Assembly (NCBI RefSeq): GCF_004340785.1
Contig: NZ_SLXS01000005.1
Coordinates: forward strand, 186,001 to 250,000
DNA length: 64,000 nucleotides
DNA from: Tumebacillus sp. BK434
GTDB lineage: Bacteria > Bacillota > Bacilli > Tumebacillales > Tumebacillaceae
Direction of reading: 5' to 3'
The first letter of the stretch is position 1. Each line of letters opens with the position of its first letter. This document shows positions 51,181-59,831 of this stretch, in pieces. The notes below the pieces were generated by a model that was not told the DNA's origin, did no database searches, and worked only from the letters and a program-made list of their open reading frames with translations. A program made the translations under genes and the position numbers.

Positions 51181-53202
51181 TTGGCGAAACGAGTTTTAGT
51201 GGTAACGTCCTGCACGGGCGAAAAGAAATACAAACCTCACAACCAGTTACTGTTCGATGATCTTCAAAACCCTAATATCAAAGATCAAAAAGAACAAGCA
51301 CTTGCCGGATATAAAACGGAAGCGGTTGAGCTATACACTGGAGGACAACATGTCGATTTGATGAAGGGGGTAAGCGCCTATCGCGCAGCCGGCCTGGATG
51401 TTGATATTGCGATCCTCTCTGCCGGTTACGGTGTCCTGCACGAGAAACAAAGCATCTACCCGTATGAAGTCACGTTTAACGACATGACCGGCAACACAAT
51501 ACAATCTTGGTCGAAACAACTCGCCATCACGGAAACAATGCAAGAACGGATCGAGAACTACGACTTGATCTTTTTCTTGCTGGGCGACAAGTACTTACAA
51601 TCCATCGAATGGCCTTTGAAGATTCGGGACAATCAAAAACTGATCTTCTTCGCAGGTGAATCCAGCAAGAAGCGCATCCAGTTTCAAAAAGGGCACCACA
51701 TGATGGCGATCGGCACCAAAGAAGCAAAGGAATTTGGCTCTGGTCTGATTCGCATCAAAGGACATCTGTTCTCCCAGTTGCTCACTTTTCTAATGGAACA
51801 CCCGGACGTGAGTTGGGATCATATTTATGATCAGCCAGAACTGGCTCGGACAGCAATCTTGGAACTGAATGCCTTTAATAATCAATTGGCGATTTTTGAA
51901 AGCCCGACTGTTGATAATTTATTGCCTTTCAGTACTTATTGCCCTCCCTTCGATGTCGAAGAGGACTTAATCGCCAGAAACTATCAAACAGAATTCAAAT
52001 TCTTTATCCCCGAGAATGATGATCGTGTCGATCCGAACTATGTATTCGAAAATGATTACTCCGATTCGAGACGTGATCGACTGCTCGGTGATCGTTACGC
52101 TCATGAACTTTACAACAATAATCCTAACTATGACGGTGTCCTGATCTCAAAAACAAACATCGATAAAGCCACTCAACGCAAACGTCAATTGATCAGTGAA
52201 ATGGGCATACGCAATTTCCTGCGACTGCCTGAAAACACACCGATCATGGGAGACTGCGGTGCCTTCAGTTACATCGAACAGGACGCGCCTCCGTATACGA
52301 CTCAACAAGTACTCGACTACTATCATGAGTTAGGCTACGATTACGGCGTTTCTGTTGACCATCTGATCGTCGGCCCTTGGGAACGGGATGAACAAGCGCG
52401 TCAACACCGCTATCGACTGACATTGGACAACGCTCGTGAATTTATTCAAATGCATGCTGCTGGGAATTACAACTTCACACCTGTAGGCATCGCACAAGGA
52501 TGGGATCCAGATTCCTTTGCGAATGCTGTCGCTGAGTTGAAAGTCATGGGTTATCAGCATTTTGCAATCGGTGGACTGGCAAGGGAGAAGTCTGAGAAAA
52601 TCTTTGAGATTCTTAAGAAGATAGCTCCGCTGATGGATAATCCGAACTTCCGCATGCATCTGTTCGGTGTAGCGCGTGACGAGGAGATTATGAAAAGCTT
52701 CCACAAACTCGGTGTGACTTCGTTTGACTCCGCTTCGCCACTGCGCCGTGCATGGCTGGGCACAGGTCATAACTTCCACGCTCTCGACGGCACGCACTAC
52801 ACCGCCATTCGCATTCCTGAAGCCAAAGAAACGGCTGGCCGCGTAAAGAAACAAATTGCAGAGCACGGCGGGGTATTTGAAGAATTCAAGCAGTTGGAAA
52901 CCGTCGCCTTGAAATACCTTCGAGAATATGATGCCGGACAGCGAGACCTCGACTCCACCTTGGAGGCGATTCTTGCCTACGACACCCTACTCGGAGAAAA
53001 CCGTGACGTGCATCGTGAACTGTACCGAAAAGTCCTCGAGGAACGCCCATGGGAAGCCTGTGGATGCCAGATCTGCCAAACAGTCGGGATCGATGTAATC
53101 ATCTTCCGCGGCAACAACCGAAACCGCCGCCGTGGATTCCACAACACGTACGTGTACTACGAACGCTTAAAACGTGTCAAAGCAGAACTCTTTGGCAATT
53201 AG
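51181..53202 (+). CDS. dpdA: DUF6884-TGT fusion, DpdA-like DNA base transglycosylase
   Basis: A 673-residue two-part protein. Residues 1-180 match the DUF6884 pattern (VLVVTSCTGEKKYKP, AVELYTGG, ILSAGYGVLHE, PYEVTFNDM). The second half is a TGT barrel with GDCGAFSY (catalytic Asp region), VSVDHLIVG, PVGIAQGWDPDSFA, FDSASPLRRAW and the zinc site CGCQIC plus later His. DpdA enzymes insert preQ0 into DNA. TTG 51181 is favoured over TTG 51148 because GGGA lies just before it. It is monocistronic with its own terminator and divergent from the other TGT-like gene. It could instead recognise tRNA, but the dpd genes around it argue for DNA. Confidence 0.8.
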   Translation: MAKRVLVVTSCTGEKKYKPHNQLLFDDLQNPNIKDQKEQALAGYKTEAVELYTGGQHVDLMKGVSAYRAAGLDVDIAILSAGYGVLHEKQSIYPYEVTFNDMTGNTIQSWSKQLAITETMQERIENYDLIFFLLGDKYLQSIEWPLKIRDNQKLIFFAGESSKKRIQFQKGHHMMAIGTKEAKEFGSGLIRIKGHLFSQLLTFLMEHPDVSWDHIYDQPELARTAILELNAFNNQLAIFESPTVDNLLPFSTYCPPFDVEEDLIARNYQTEFKFFIPENDDRVDPNYVFENDYSDSRRDRLLGDRYAHELYNNNPNYDGVLISKTNIDKATQRKRQLISEMGIRNFLRLPENTPIMGDCGAFSYIEQDAPPYTTQQVLDYYHELGYDYGVSVDHLIVGPWERDEQARQHRYRLTLDNAREFIQMHAAGNYNFTPVGIAQGWDPDSFANAVAELKVMGYQHFAIGGLAREKSEKIFEILKKIAPLMDNPNFRMHLFGVARDEEIMKSFHKLGVTSFDSASPLRRAWLGTGHNFHALDGTHYTAIRIPEAKETAGRVKKQIAEHGGVFEEFKQLETVALKYLREYDAGQRDLDSTLEAILAYDTLLGENRDVHRELYRKVLEERPWEACGCQICQTVGIDVIIFRGNNRNRRRGFHNTYVYYERLKRVKAELFGN

Positions 53203-53210
53203 CTGCTAGA

Positions 53211-53240
53211 AGGGAGAATCTTGGATTCTCCCTCTTTTTT
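53211..53240 (+). terminator. Terminator of the dpdA-like gene
   Basis: A 10-bp stem AGGGAGAATC / GATTCTCCCT with a 3-nt loop and CTTTTTT. Confidence 0.9.
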
Positions 53241-53312
53241 ATGTCCTATTCCCAAACTTTACATACATCTGTATACTAAAAATTGTACGATTGAATTTAA
53301 AGGGAGTGTTGA

Positions 53313-54638
53313 ATGATGAGAATTGATCCTAATGAAACACTCGGTGAAAGAATTAGACGCCTCCGTCTCGAGAAAGGCATGTCGCAAAATGACTTAGCTG
53401 ACGGATTTGTCACCATCTCCATGATCAGTCAGATTGAGAATGAAAGACGGATCCCTTCTGTCGAGTTGGCTCAACATATTGCAAGAAAACTTCAAGTTCC
53501 TCTCTCAGACCTGATGAGGCATGAAGTAGATCAAATGGAGACGGCTTGGAAACATCAAGTTTCCAAAGTGTACATTCTGACCAAGCAACCAGCAGAGGCT
53601 GAGCAACTTTTGAAAGATTTGCTGGGGTTAAAAGACTTATCACATGCTCAACAAATTGAGATGACCGTGGATTTAGCTGAGAGTCTGTATTTGCAGAACA
53701 GGTATTCGGAAATCTTGGAACTCCTCATTCCACTGGCTGAGGAGTTAGAATCATCAACGTTTGATGATGTGCGAACTCTGGCACGAATTCACTATACGAT
53801 AGGGAATGCTTACTACCAGAAACAAAATCTTACGGATGCGAATTTCCATTATCGCAGAGCAGATAGTTTATCCCTTCGTTTCCCGCTCTTTGATGAGTTG
53901 GCTGCGCGAATTTCTTATAATACCGGGATTACATTACAGCTTCAGGGCCATCATCAAAGTTCCGCATACTACTTGGAACGAGCCTATGATTTTTTTAGCA
54001 AAACAGAGAATATGTACGAAACGGCTGCGGTAATTTTTGCTCAGGGGATTACCTACAAAAATCTGCGGGAGTATGAACTTGCCCACGATACTATGTCACG
54101 TGCCTTAACGATGTTTGAGATGCTGAACCTGACGCATAATTCTTATATTGTGAAACGCACCATGGCTTCGACGCTAACTGTCCAGGAAAACCCCAAGCTC
54201 GCTATCGAGCAACTGCAAGATTGCATCAAGCCCTTTGAAGAGCAAAAGAATTACAACTTCTTGGTGATCGTGTTATCTGAAATCGCTGCTATTGAAATTA
54301 GTCTGGGAAACTTGCAGTCTGCCTCTAAGTACTTGGTCGATGCTGACATCACGATTCAAAGACAAGGCCTCCAAAGCAACAGAGAAGCAGGCGAATATTT
54401 CAAAACTGTTGCCCTTTACTACTTAGAGTCCGAACTCTTCTCCGATGCTGTCGAAAATGCATTAATATCAGCAGAAATTTTTGATAAAATTGGCTCAGTG
54501 GCCGATCATGTAGATGCTTTGCAAATTGCTTGTGACGCTTATCATGAATCTGGTCAAGATTCACAAGCCTATTCCATTCAACGGCGATGTATAGAACTCT
54601 TAAAACAACTTACCGGAAGGAGCGAAAGAATCTTATGA
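53313..54638 (+). CDS. RNPP-type regulator: XRE helix-turn-helix plus TPR repeats
   Basis: A 441-residue regulator. Residues 8-66 are an XRE-type HTH (LGERIRRLRLEKGMSQ, SMISQIENERRIPS). The rest is TPR-like (IHYTIGNAYYQKQNLTDA, NTGITLQLQGHHQSS, YFKTVALYYLESELFSDA). This is the build of the Rap-NprR-PlcR-PrgX class, whose members bind short secreted signalling peptides in the TPR groove. A short exported pro-peptide gene overlaps its stop by ATGA, as expected for a cognate pair. TATACT (53272-53277) may be its -10. It lies directly downstream of the dpdA-like gene, so it may control the island. Confidence 0.85.
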   Translation: MMRIDPNETLGERIRRLRLEKGMSQNDLADGFVTISMISQIENERRIPSVELAQHIARKLQVPLSDLMRHEVDQMETAWKHQVSKVYILTKQPAEAEQLLKDLLGLKDLSHAQQIEMTVDLAESLYLQNRYSEILELLIPLAEELESSTFDDVRTLARIHYTIGNAYYQKQNLTDANFHYRRADSLSLRFPLFDELAARISYNTGITLQLQGHHQSSAYYLERAYDFFSKTENMYETAAVIFAQGITYKNLREYELAHDTMSRALTMFEMLNLTHNSYIVKRTMASTLTVQENPKLAIEQLQDCIKPFEEQKNYNFLVIVLSEIAAIEISLGNLQSASKYLVDADITIQRQGLQSNREAGEYFKTVALYYLESELFSDAVENALISAEIFDKIGSVADHVDALQIACDAYHESGQDSQAYSIQRRCIELLKQLTGRSERIL

Positions 54639-54760
54639 AGAAATGGCTGTCTCTCTCTTTATGCCTCGCTGCCTTAATTGCTCTAACAGCAACTTTCGAT
54701 GCGCAAGAGAATGCACTTGATACCCCAATTGGTCCGTTGAGCCCTGTTGAAACTAAGTAA
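54635..54760 (+). CDS. Short exported pro-peptide, candidate signalling pheromone precursor
   Basis: A 41-codon ORF. MKKWLSLSLCLAALIALTA is a classic signal-peptide start (two Lys, then hydrophobic). It is followed by a polar tail ending TPIGPLSPVETK, from which a small mature peptide could be cut. It overlaps the regulator stop by ATGA, the arrangement of Phr, NprX and PapR precursors. AAGGAG lies 12 bases before the ATG, but coupling would also serve. The mature peptide cannot be fixed from sequence. Confidence 0.78.
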   Translation: MKKWLSLSLCLAALIALTATFDAQENALDTPIGPLSPVETK

Positions 54761-54770
54761 CTTCATTACC

Positions 54771-54814
54771 AACATGAATGACCCCGGCACATATGTGCCG
54801 GGGTCATTCATGTT
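54771..54814. terminator. 44-bp perfect palindrome between convergent genes, probable bidirectional terminator
   Basis: Each half reads AACATGAATGACCCCGGCAC and ends in AT. The hairpin is very stable but has no strong T-run on either side. It separates the pheromone gene from the convergent mutY and overlaps the mutY stop. Confidence 0.65.
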
Positions 54815-55898
54815 ATACTAATCCACCAAGTTCCTTCACTACTTTCCCATGCGCCACCGGGAACGTATAAGTCTCCAACTCCCCCACCGGCACCCATCTT
54901 ACATCATCACTCTCGCGCACCAGCCCTTCGGTGATCGCGCATTCAAAAACGCGCATGTCCCATTGCAAGTGGCTAAACGTATGTTGGACTTGAACAAACA
55001 GCCGCCCTGGCTCCACCGTCACGCCAAACGCCTCTCTGAGGTGCAGAGCGAGGCTGTCCTCTAGCGACAGACCTTCGACCCGCTCTCCGCCGGGGAACTC
55101 CCACATGCCTGCGAGGAGCCCTTTGTCGGGGCGTCTGCGGATCAGCACGCGGTCGCCGTCGCGCAGGAGGGCCGCCGTCATGTCGACCGGTCTGGGCGGC
55201 TTCTTCTTCTCTTTCACCGGCAGTTCTTCCTGCACGCCTTCCTCCAGCGCCCGGCAGTGCTCCTTCACCGGGCAGGAGTGGCAGCGCGGGTTCTTCGGAA
55301 TGCAGACGGTCGCCCCGAGCTCCATCAAGCCTTGGTTGAACGACGCCGCCCGCCCCGGCGGGATCAGGAACTCGGCGAGCCCTTCGAACGTCCGCCGCGT
55401 CTTCGGCTTCATGATGTCCTCTTCGATCAGAAAGATCCGCGACAACACCCGAAACACATTGCCGTCTACCGCCGGCACGTCCACATCGTAGGCGATCGAC
55501 AAAATCGCGCCTGCCGTGTACGGTCCGACGCCGGGCAGCGTCGAGATCTCATCGGGCGTGTCCGGCACGCGCCCGCCGAACTTGTCGCGCACCACCTTGG
55601 CGCCTTTTTGCAAGTTCCGCACGCGGGAGTAGTAGCCCAACCCCTCCCACGCCTTCAGCACATTCGGCTCCGGCGCATCGGCCAACGCTTCAATCGTCGG
55701 GAACAGTTCGACAAAGCGGTTCCAATACGGAATCACCGTCTCGACCCTTGTTTGCTGCAGCATCACTTCCGACACCCAGATTTTATACGGATCGCGCGTC
55801 CGCCGCCACGGCAAGTCGCGCTTGACCTGCTCATACCAGTCCAGCAGTTGGCCGCCGACGGCACGGGCGGTTTTTACATCAACATCAACCTTGCTCAT
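54813..55898 (-). CDS. mutY: Adenine DNA glycosylase MutY
   Basis: MutY removes adenine mispaired with 8-oxoguanine. In 361 residues it shows the catalytic Glu region (EVMLQQTRVETV), the helix-hairpin-helix LPGVGPYTAGAIL, the catalytic Asp in PAVDGNVFRVLSR, and the 4Fe-4S loop C-x6-C-x2-C-x5-C (CIPKNPRCHSCPVKEHC). The C-terminal NUDIX-like domain (MWEFPGGERVEG, VQHTFSHLQWDMRVF) reads 8-oxoG. Full length and intact. It marks the return to core genes after the island. Confidence 0.95.
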   Translation of the reverse strand: MSKVDVDVKTARAVGGQLLDWYEQVKRDLPWRRTRDPYKIWVSEVMLQQTRVETVIPYWNRFVELFPTIEALADAPEPNVLKAWEGLGYYSRVRNLQKGAKVVRDKFGGRVPDTPDEISTLPGVGPYTAGAILSIAYDVDVPAVDGNVFRVLSRIFLIEEDIMKPKTRRTFEGLAEFLIPPGRAASFNQGLMELGATVCIPKNPRCHSCPVKEHCRALEEGVQEELPVKEKKKPPRPVDMTAALLRDGDRVLIRRRPDKGLLAGMWEFPGGERVEGLSLEDSLALHLREAFGVTVEPGRLFVQVQHTFSHLQWDMRVFECAITEGLVRESDDVRWVPVGELETYTFPVAHGKVVKELGGLV

Positions 55899-55981
55899 CT
55901 CCCTGCCTCCTTACACTTCCCCTATTATACAAAAAAGCACAGCCATAAAGGGCTGTGCTTTTCATGCTGCACCCCTGGGAA

Positions 55982-57097
55982 CTATTTCAAGTTCTCCGGG
56001 TTCAAACCTTGCAGCTCCGGGATCACGAACAGGCCGTCTTTGCGGATCAGCACGTCGTCAAACCAGATCTCGCCGCCGCCGTACTCCGGACGCTGGATGC
56101 AGACCAGATCCCAGTGGATGTTGGAACGGTTGCCATTGTACGCATCGTCGTAGCAGTTGCCCGGCGTGAAGTGGAAGGAGCCGGCGATCTTCTCGTCGAA
56201 CAGGATGTCTTTCATCGGGCTCACGATGTACGGGTTGAAGCCGATCGAGAACTCACCGATGTAGCGCGCGCCTTCATCCGTGTCAAAGATGCGGTTGATC
56301 GCTTCTGTGTCATTGGCGGTCGCTTCGACGATCTTGCCGTCCTTAAAGGTCAGGCGGATGTTGTCAAATGTCTGGCCGTTGTACAAGGTCGGCGCGTTGA
56401 ACTGCACCGTGCCGTTGACCGAATCGCGCACCGGCGCCGTGTACACTTCGCCATCCGGGATGTTCAGCTTGCCGTCGCATTTCACAGCGCCGATTGCTTT
56501 GATCGAGAAGGACAGATCGGTGCCCGGCCCTTTGATGTGCACGCGGTCGGTGCGCTCCATCAGTTCTTTCAGCGGGTTCATCGCTTCCGACATCTTCGCA
56601 TAGTCGAGCGTGCAGACGTCAAAATAGAAGTCCTCAAAGTCTTCCGTCGCCATGTTCGCCGACTGGGCCATCGACTCGTTCGGGTAGCGCAGGATGCACC
56701 ACTTGGTCTTCGGCACGCGAGTTTCGAAGTGCACCGGCTTGCTGTAGTTCGCTGCAAACTGCTGCATCTGTTCGGACGGCAGACCTGCCAATTCGTTCAC
56801 GTTGCGGGAAGCGCGCAAGGAGATGTACGCATCCATCTGCTCCATGAACTTGCGGTCATGGTCGCCCCAGAACTTGATCTGCTCGGCGCTGGCTCCGCGG
56901 ATCAGCTCGCGTTGAATCTGCGATTCTTTGTTCCACACAAACGGCATGCCGCCGACCGCGTACGCAGCTTTCACCATCTCTTTGGCGAGCGGAATCTCGC
57001 CGTCTGTGATCTCGATCAGCACTTTTTCGCCCGGCTGCAGGGATACAGAATATTCCATCAGGTTCTTCGCAAGCAATTCGTAACGAGCGTCTTTCAT
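55982..57097 (-). CDS. Aminopeptidase, M29 (thermophilic AmpS/PepS) family
   Basis: A 371-residue cytosolic metallo-aminopeptidase of family M29. Marks are VSLQPGEKVLIE near the start, the Glu/Glu/His/Tyr/His/Asp metal site spread over the C-terminal half (GEVYTAPVRDSVNG, FSIGFNP, HFTPGNCYDDAYNG, NIHWDLV). ATG 57097 has GAGGGGG in front; the in-frame start 12 codons upstream has none. Role: general release of N-terminal amino acids in peptide turnover. Confidence 0.9.
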   Translation of the reverse strand: MKDARYELLAKNLMEYSVSLQPGEKVLIEITDGEIPLAKEMVKAAYAVGGMPFVWNKESQIQRELIRGASAEQIKFWGDHDRKFMEQMDAYISLRASRNVNELAGLPSEQMQQFAANYSKPVHFETRVPKTKWCILRYPNESMAQSANMATEDFEDFYFDVCTLDYAKMSEAMNPLKELMERTDRVHIKGPGTDLSFSIKAIGAVKCDGKLNIPDGEVYTAPVRDSVNGTVQFNAPTLYNGQTFDNIRLTFKDGKIVEATANDTEAINRIFDTDEGARYIGEFSIGFNPYIVSPMKDILFDEKIAGSFHFTPGNCYDDAYNGNRSNIHWDLVCIQRPEYGGGEIWFDDVLIRKDGLFVIPELQGLNPENLK

Positions 57098-57213
57098 TTG
57101 TTCAACCCCCTCAGTATGTAAATGCTGGTCCACTCCCCCGCGTTTCTCGCCTTGACTCGTCCGCAGCGGATTGAGACAATGGAAAAAGAAATGAGCGGCA
57201 AGGAGGAACTGTG

Positions 57214-57660
57214 ATGCTAGAGATTGGCGCGACCGCTCCGGACTTTCAGGCAGAAAGTACGGAAGGCCCCATCCACCTGTATGATGATTACAAAGGCAAG
57301 AAGAACGTCATCTTGATCTTCTACCCGATCAACAACACGCCCGGCTGCCGCAAACAGCTTTGCGAGGCGCGCGATGCAGCACCCGATTATGAGAAGCTTG
57401 ACACCGTTGTGCTCGGCATCAATCCCGGCAAGTTCGAAGGCCACATGAAATTCACCGCCAAGCACAACTTCGGCTTCCCGCTGGTCTTTGACGACCGCTG
57501 GAAGATCATCGCCGAATACGGCGTTCCAACGTTTTCCGGAATGATGGTCAGCCGCTGTGTGCTGATCCTCGACAAAGACATGAATCTGCGCTACTTCAAC
57601 AAAGGCATGCCGAGCACCGCCGAGCTGACCGCCGAGCTCGAGAAGATCAATCAGGCGTAA
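57214..57660 (+). CDS. Peroxiredoxin (AhpC/TSA, BCP-like)
   Basis: A 148-residue thioredoxin-fold peroxidase. The peroxidatic motif P-x3-T-x2-C is P38-T42-C45, with a second Cys five residues later (Cys50), the BCP-type resolving position. It reduces hydroperoxides with electrons from thioredoxin. ATG 57214 follows AAGGAGG; the GTG immediately before it is too close. Own terminator downstream. Confidence 0.9.
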   Translation: MLEIGATAPDFQAESTEGPIHLYDDYKGKKNVILIFYPINNTPGCRKQLCEARDAAPDYEKLDTVVLGINPGKFEGHMKFTAKHNFGFPLVFDDRWKIIAEYGVPTFSGMMVSRCVLILDKDMNLRYFNKGMPSTAELTAELEKINQA

Positions 57661-57689
57661 CTTCTTCATTGTAGCATGAATGCAACGCG

Positions 57690-57720
57690 AAAGCGGTGTC
57701 CCTTTGGGCACCGCTTTTTT
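57690..57720 (+). terminator. Terminator of the peroxiredoxin gene
   Basis: AAAGCGGTG / CACCGCTTT stem with a 10-nt loop and six T. It may also end the convergent MarR transcript. Confidence 0.85.
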
Positions 57721-57730
57721 ATCTCAGGTG

Positions 57731-58183
57731 TCAGCTGTCCAGTTTTTTGAAGAAACGTTCCAGGTAGTTGTAAAACTGCTGGCTCTCCTCCGAGGTAAAG
57801 TCGGCAAACATCTCCGAGGTGAACAGGTCGCGGGGTCCTTCGATTTCGCGCATGAACAGCGCGCCTTTCTCCGTCAGCATCACTTTGGTGACACGGCGGT
57901 CGAACTGATCCGGATGGCGGCTGACAAATCCGTCCCGTTCCAGTCGGTCGATCATGCCGGTCATGTTCGCTTTGGTGACCAACAGATTTTTCCCCAACTC
58001 TGTCATGGTCATCCCTTGCCCGTTGCGATCCAATACGCCAAGCAGGGTCCATTGCTGCTGAGACAGTCCGTACGCTCCCGCCAGCTTGTCGCTGTTGCCG
58101 TGCTTGATCAACAAGTTGTTGATCCGGATCACGGCGTGGACGATCGCAGCGCGCAACTCCGTGTCATTATTCAGATTATTCAT
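57731..58183 (-). CDS. MarR-family transcription regulator
   Basis: A 150-residue winged-helix regulator. YGLSQQQWTLLGVLDRNGQG leads into the recognition helix (MTELGKNLLVTKANMTGMIDRL in two parts) and the wing with the DRR motif (HPDQFDRRVTKVMLTEKG). MarR proteins usually repress their own gene and a neighbour and are released by phenolics or oxidants. The convergent peroxiredoxin is not in its operon. No Cys is present, so direct thiol redox sensing is unlikely. Confidence 0.88.
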   Translation of the reverse strand: MNNLNNDTELRAAIVHAVIRINNLLIKHGNSDKLAGAYGLSQQQWTLLGVLDRNGQGMTMTELGKNLLVTKANMTGMIDRLERDGFVSRHPDQFDRRVTKVMLTEKGALFMREIEGPRDLFTSEMFADFTSEESQQFYNYLERFFKKLDS

Positions 58184-58302
58184 ATCCCCTCAACCCTTTT
58201 ATCATCAGATTTTAATATATGAGTTTATAATACTACGCCTGCCCAATTATTCCTTCGTATGAGATCGAAAAAAACGCAAAAAATACGAGTACGGGAGGTG
58301 GT

Positions 58303-58497
58303 ATGAACATGTGGGATATGATCACAGACATGATGCCGGGCCGCAAACGCGGCATGAACACCGTCACAGCTATGGTGCTGGGTGCCGGGATCGGGATCGC
58401 TGCTTGGGAAATGATGCGCCGCAACAACGTTGCCGGCAACAGCACAGATGAGATGGCGCAGATTGCAGATTCCATGATGGACGCTATCACGGAGTAG
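58303..58497 (+). CDS. Small membrane-associated protein, YtxH/DUF3918-like
   Basis: A 64-residue protein: basic N-terminus (MMPGRKRGMN), one short hydrophobic stretch (TVTAMVLGAGIGIAAWEM) and a polar helical tail (STDEMAQIADSMMDAI). ATG 58303 lies just after GGGAGG; ATG 58309, in frame, has better spacing and could be used instead. Function unknown. Terminator follows. Confidence 0.65.
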   Translation: MNMWDMITDMMPGRKRGMNTVTAMVLGAGIGIAAWEMMRRNNVAGNSTDEMAQIADSMMDAITE

Positions 58498-58517
58498 TCC
58501 GCCTCTCAGCCGCAACA

Positions 58518-58552
58518 AAAAGGGTCCCTGCAGCTGCTGCGGGGACCCTTTT
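58518..58552 (+). terminator. Bidirectional terminator
   Basis: An 11-bp stem AAAAGGGTCCC / GGGACCCTTTT with a 13-nt loop, between the small gene and the convergent DUF4097 gene, whose stop it touches. Confidence 0.85.
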
Positions 58553-59831
58553 AATACAGATCTACAAAAATGCTGCCATGATACGACCGCACCGTGACCG
58601 GCCATTCGCCGTCGCCAAGCTGGTCGGTCAGCAAAGTTCCTTGCTTGGTGCCGGCGTTTTTGCTCGATTTGGTCGGGCCTTTGATCACGCCTTTGTTCGT
58701 TTCACCTAAGAATTTGACCGAAGCTGTCTTCGGCATCTCAAGCGTCGTCTTGCCGTTGTTGGCGCCGATCGTCCACGGCGCGAGCACCTCGCCGTGCACC
58801 GTCACGTCACCCAGCCCCGTGATCGTCGCTTCCAGCGGCCCCAGCGGGTCCTGAATGTTGAACACCGCCGATTCGCCAACCGCCAAGATCTGATCCCCGA
58901 TCGTGTTGATGTTGATCTTGCCGAGTTTGACATACAGATCGAGCTTGCCGGCAACTTGTCCGATCTCCGCGTTGCCCGCATCTGAGCGCAGGCGCAAGTC
59001 ACCGCCGATCTTGTTTACCGTCATGTTGCCCTGTCCGGACTGCAGATCGGCTTTCCCATAAACTTCACGCACGTCCAGCGCGCCGTTGTGCACATTGACC
59101 AGCAGGTCGCCGTTGAGCGTATTGACCTTCACCGCACCCGTCTTGCTGATCAGGTCGGCGTTGCCCCGGTAGTTGCTGACCAGCACGTCGCCCGACTCGG
59201 TGCGCACGCGCAGCACCATGCCTTCCGGGACTTGGAGTTTCAAGTCGATCGTGCCGCTCTCGTCGTCGCCCGGCGGTTTGACTTCGACCATCGTCACTTC
59301 CTCGACCGTCGTGTACGGCATCAGCCCGACCGCTGAGACGACCGGTGCGCTGTCGTCGATGATCGAGACGTGTGCGACGGCGTCGATCTCCAACCGGCGC
59401 TCCGTCGTCCCGGTCACTTCGACCGCACCGAGCGGATTGTGTATCACGACCTCCCGCACCTGCTTCGGCAAGGTCACCACTTGTGTCGGCAACGCGATGT
59501 CTTTGCTGGTCACCGTGAGCAAGGGCTTTTGCGGCGGCAGTTCCTCCCCTTCCGCCGTGCGGGTCGTGGAGAGGTAGAAGTTGATCGAGAAGACGCCGAC
59601 GAGGAACAACAGCGCCAGCGACCGCCCGTCAAGACGGATGCGCTCCTGCATCTGCTTGCGGCGGCTCGACAGCCAATTCCAGAGCAGCTCCAGGCCGAGA
59701 CCGATGATGATCAGCGGCCAAAAATTCAGCCCGGATACGAAATAACTCCTCTGCCAAAGGATATCGGATAAAAGAAGAAGACCCAGTGCGAGCATCGTGC
59801 ACGCACTGGTCAAAGTTCCAACTCTACGCAT
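58551..59831 (-). CDS. Membrane-anchored DUF4097-type beta-helix protein (LiaF-like)
   Basis: A 426-residue protein. Three N-terminal membrane segments (ACTMLALGLLLLS, FWPLIIIGLGLELLW, LALLFLVGVFSINFYL) carry an extracellular right-handed beta-repeat domain of DUF4097 type (RTESGDVLVSNYRGNADLIS, KTGAVKVNTLNGDLLVNV). Such proteins often sit next to ECF sigma or LiaRS envelope-stress genes. ATG 59831 lies inside the end of the preceding gene, giving translational coupling. It is the fourth gene of the sigma operon. Confidence 0.8.
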   Translation of the reverse strand: MRRVGTLTSACTMLALGLLLLSDILWQRSYFVSGLNFWPLIIIGLGLELLWNWLSSRRKQMQERIRLDGRSLALLFLVGVFSINFYLSTTRTAEGEELPPQKPLLTVTSKDIALPTQVVTLPKQVREVVIHNPLGAVEVTGTTERRLEIDAVAHVSIIDDSAPVVSAVGLMPYTTVEEVTMVEVKPPGDDESGTIDLKLQVPEGMVLRVRTESGDVLVSNYRGNADLISKTGAVKVNTLNGDLLVNVHNGALDVREVYGKADLQSGQGNMTVNKIGGDLRLRSDAGNAEIGQVAGKLDLYVKLGKININTIGDQILAVGESAVFNIQDPLGPLEATITGLGDVTVHGEVLAPWTIGANNGKTTLEMPKTASVKFLGETNKGVIKGPTKSSKNAGTKQGTLLTDQLGDGEWPVTVRSYHGSIFVDLY

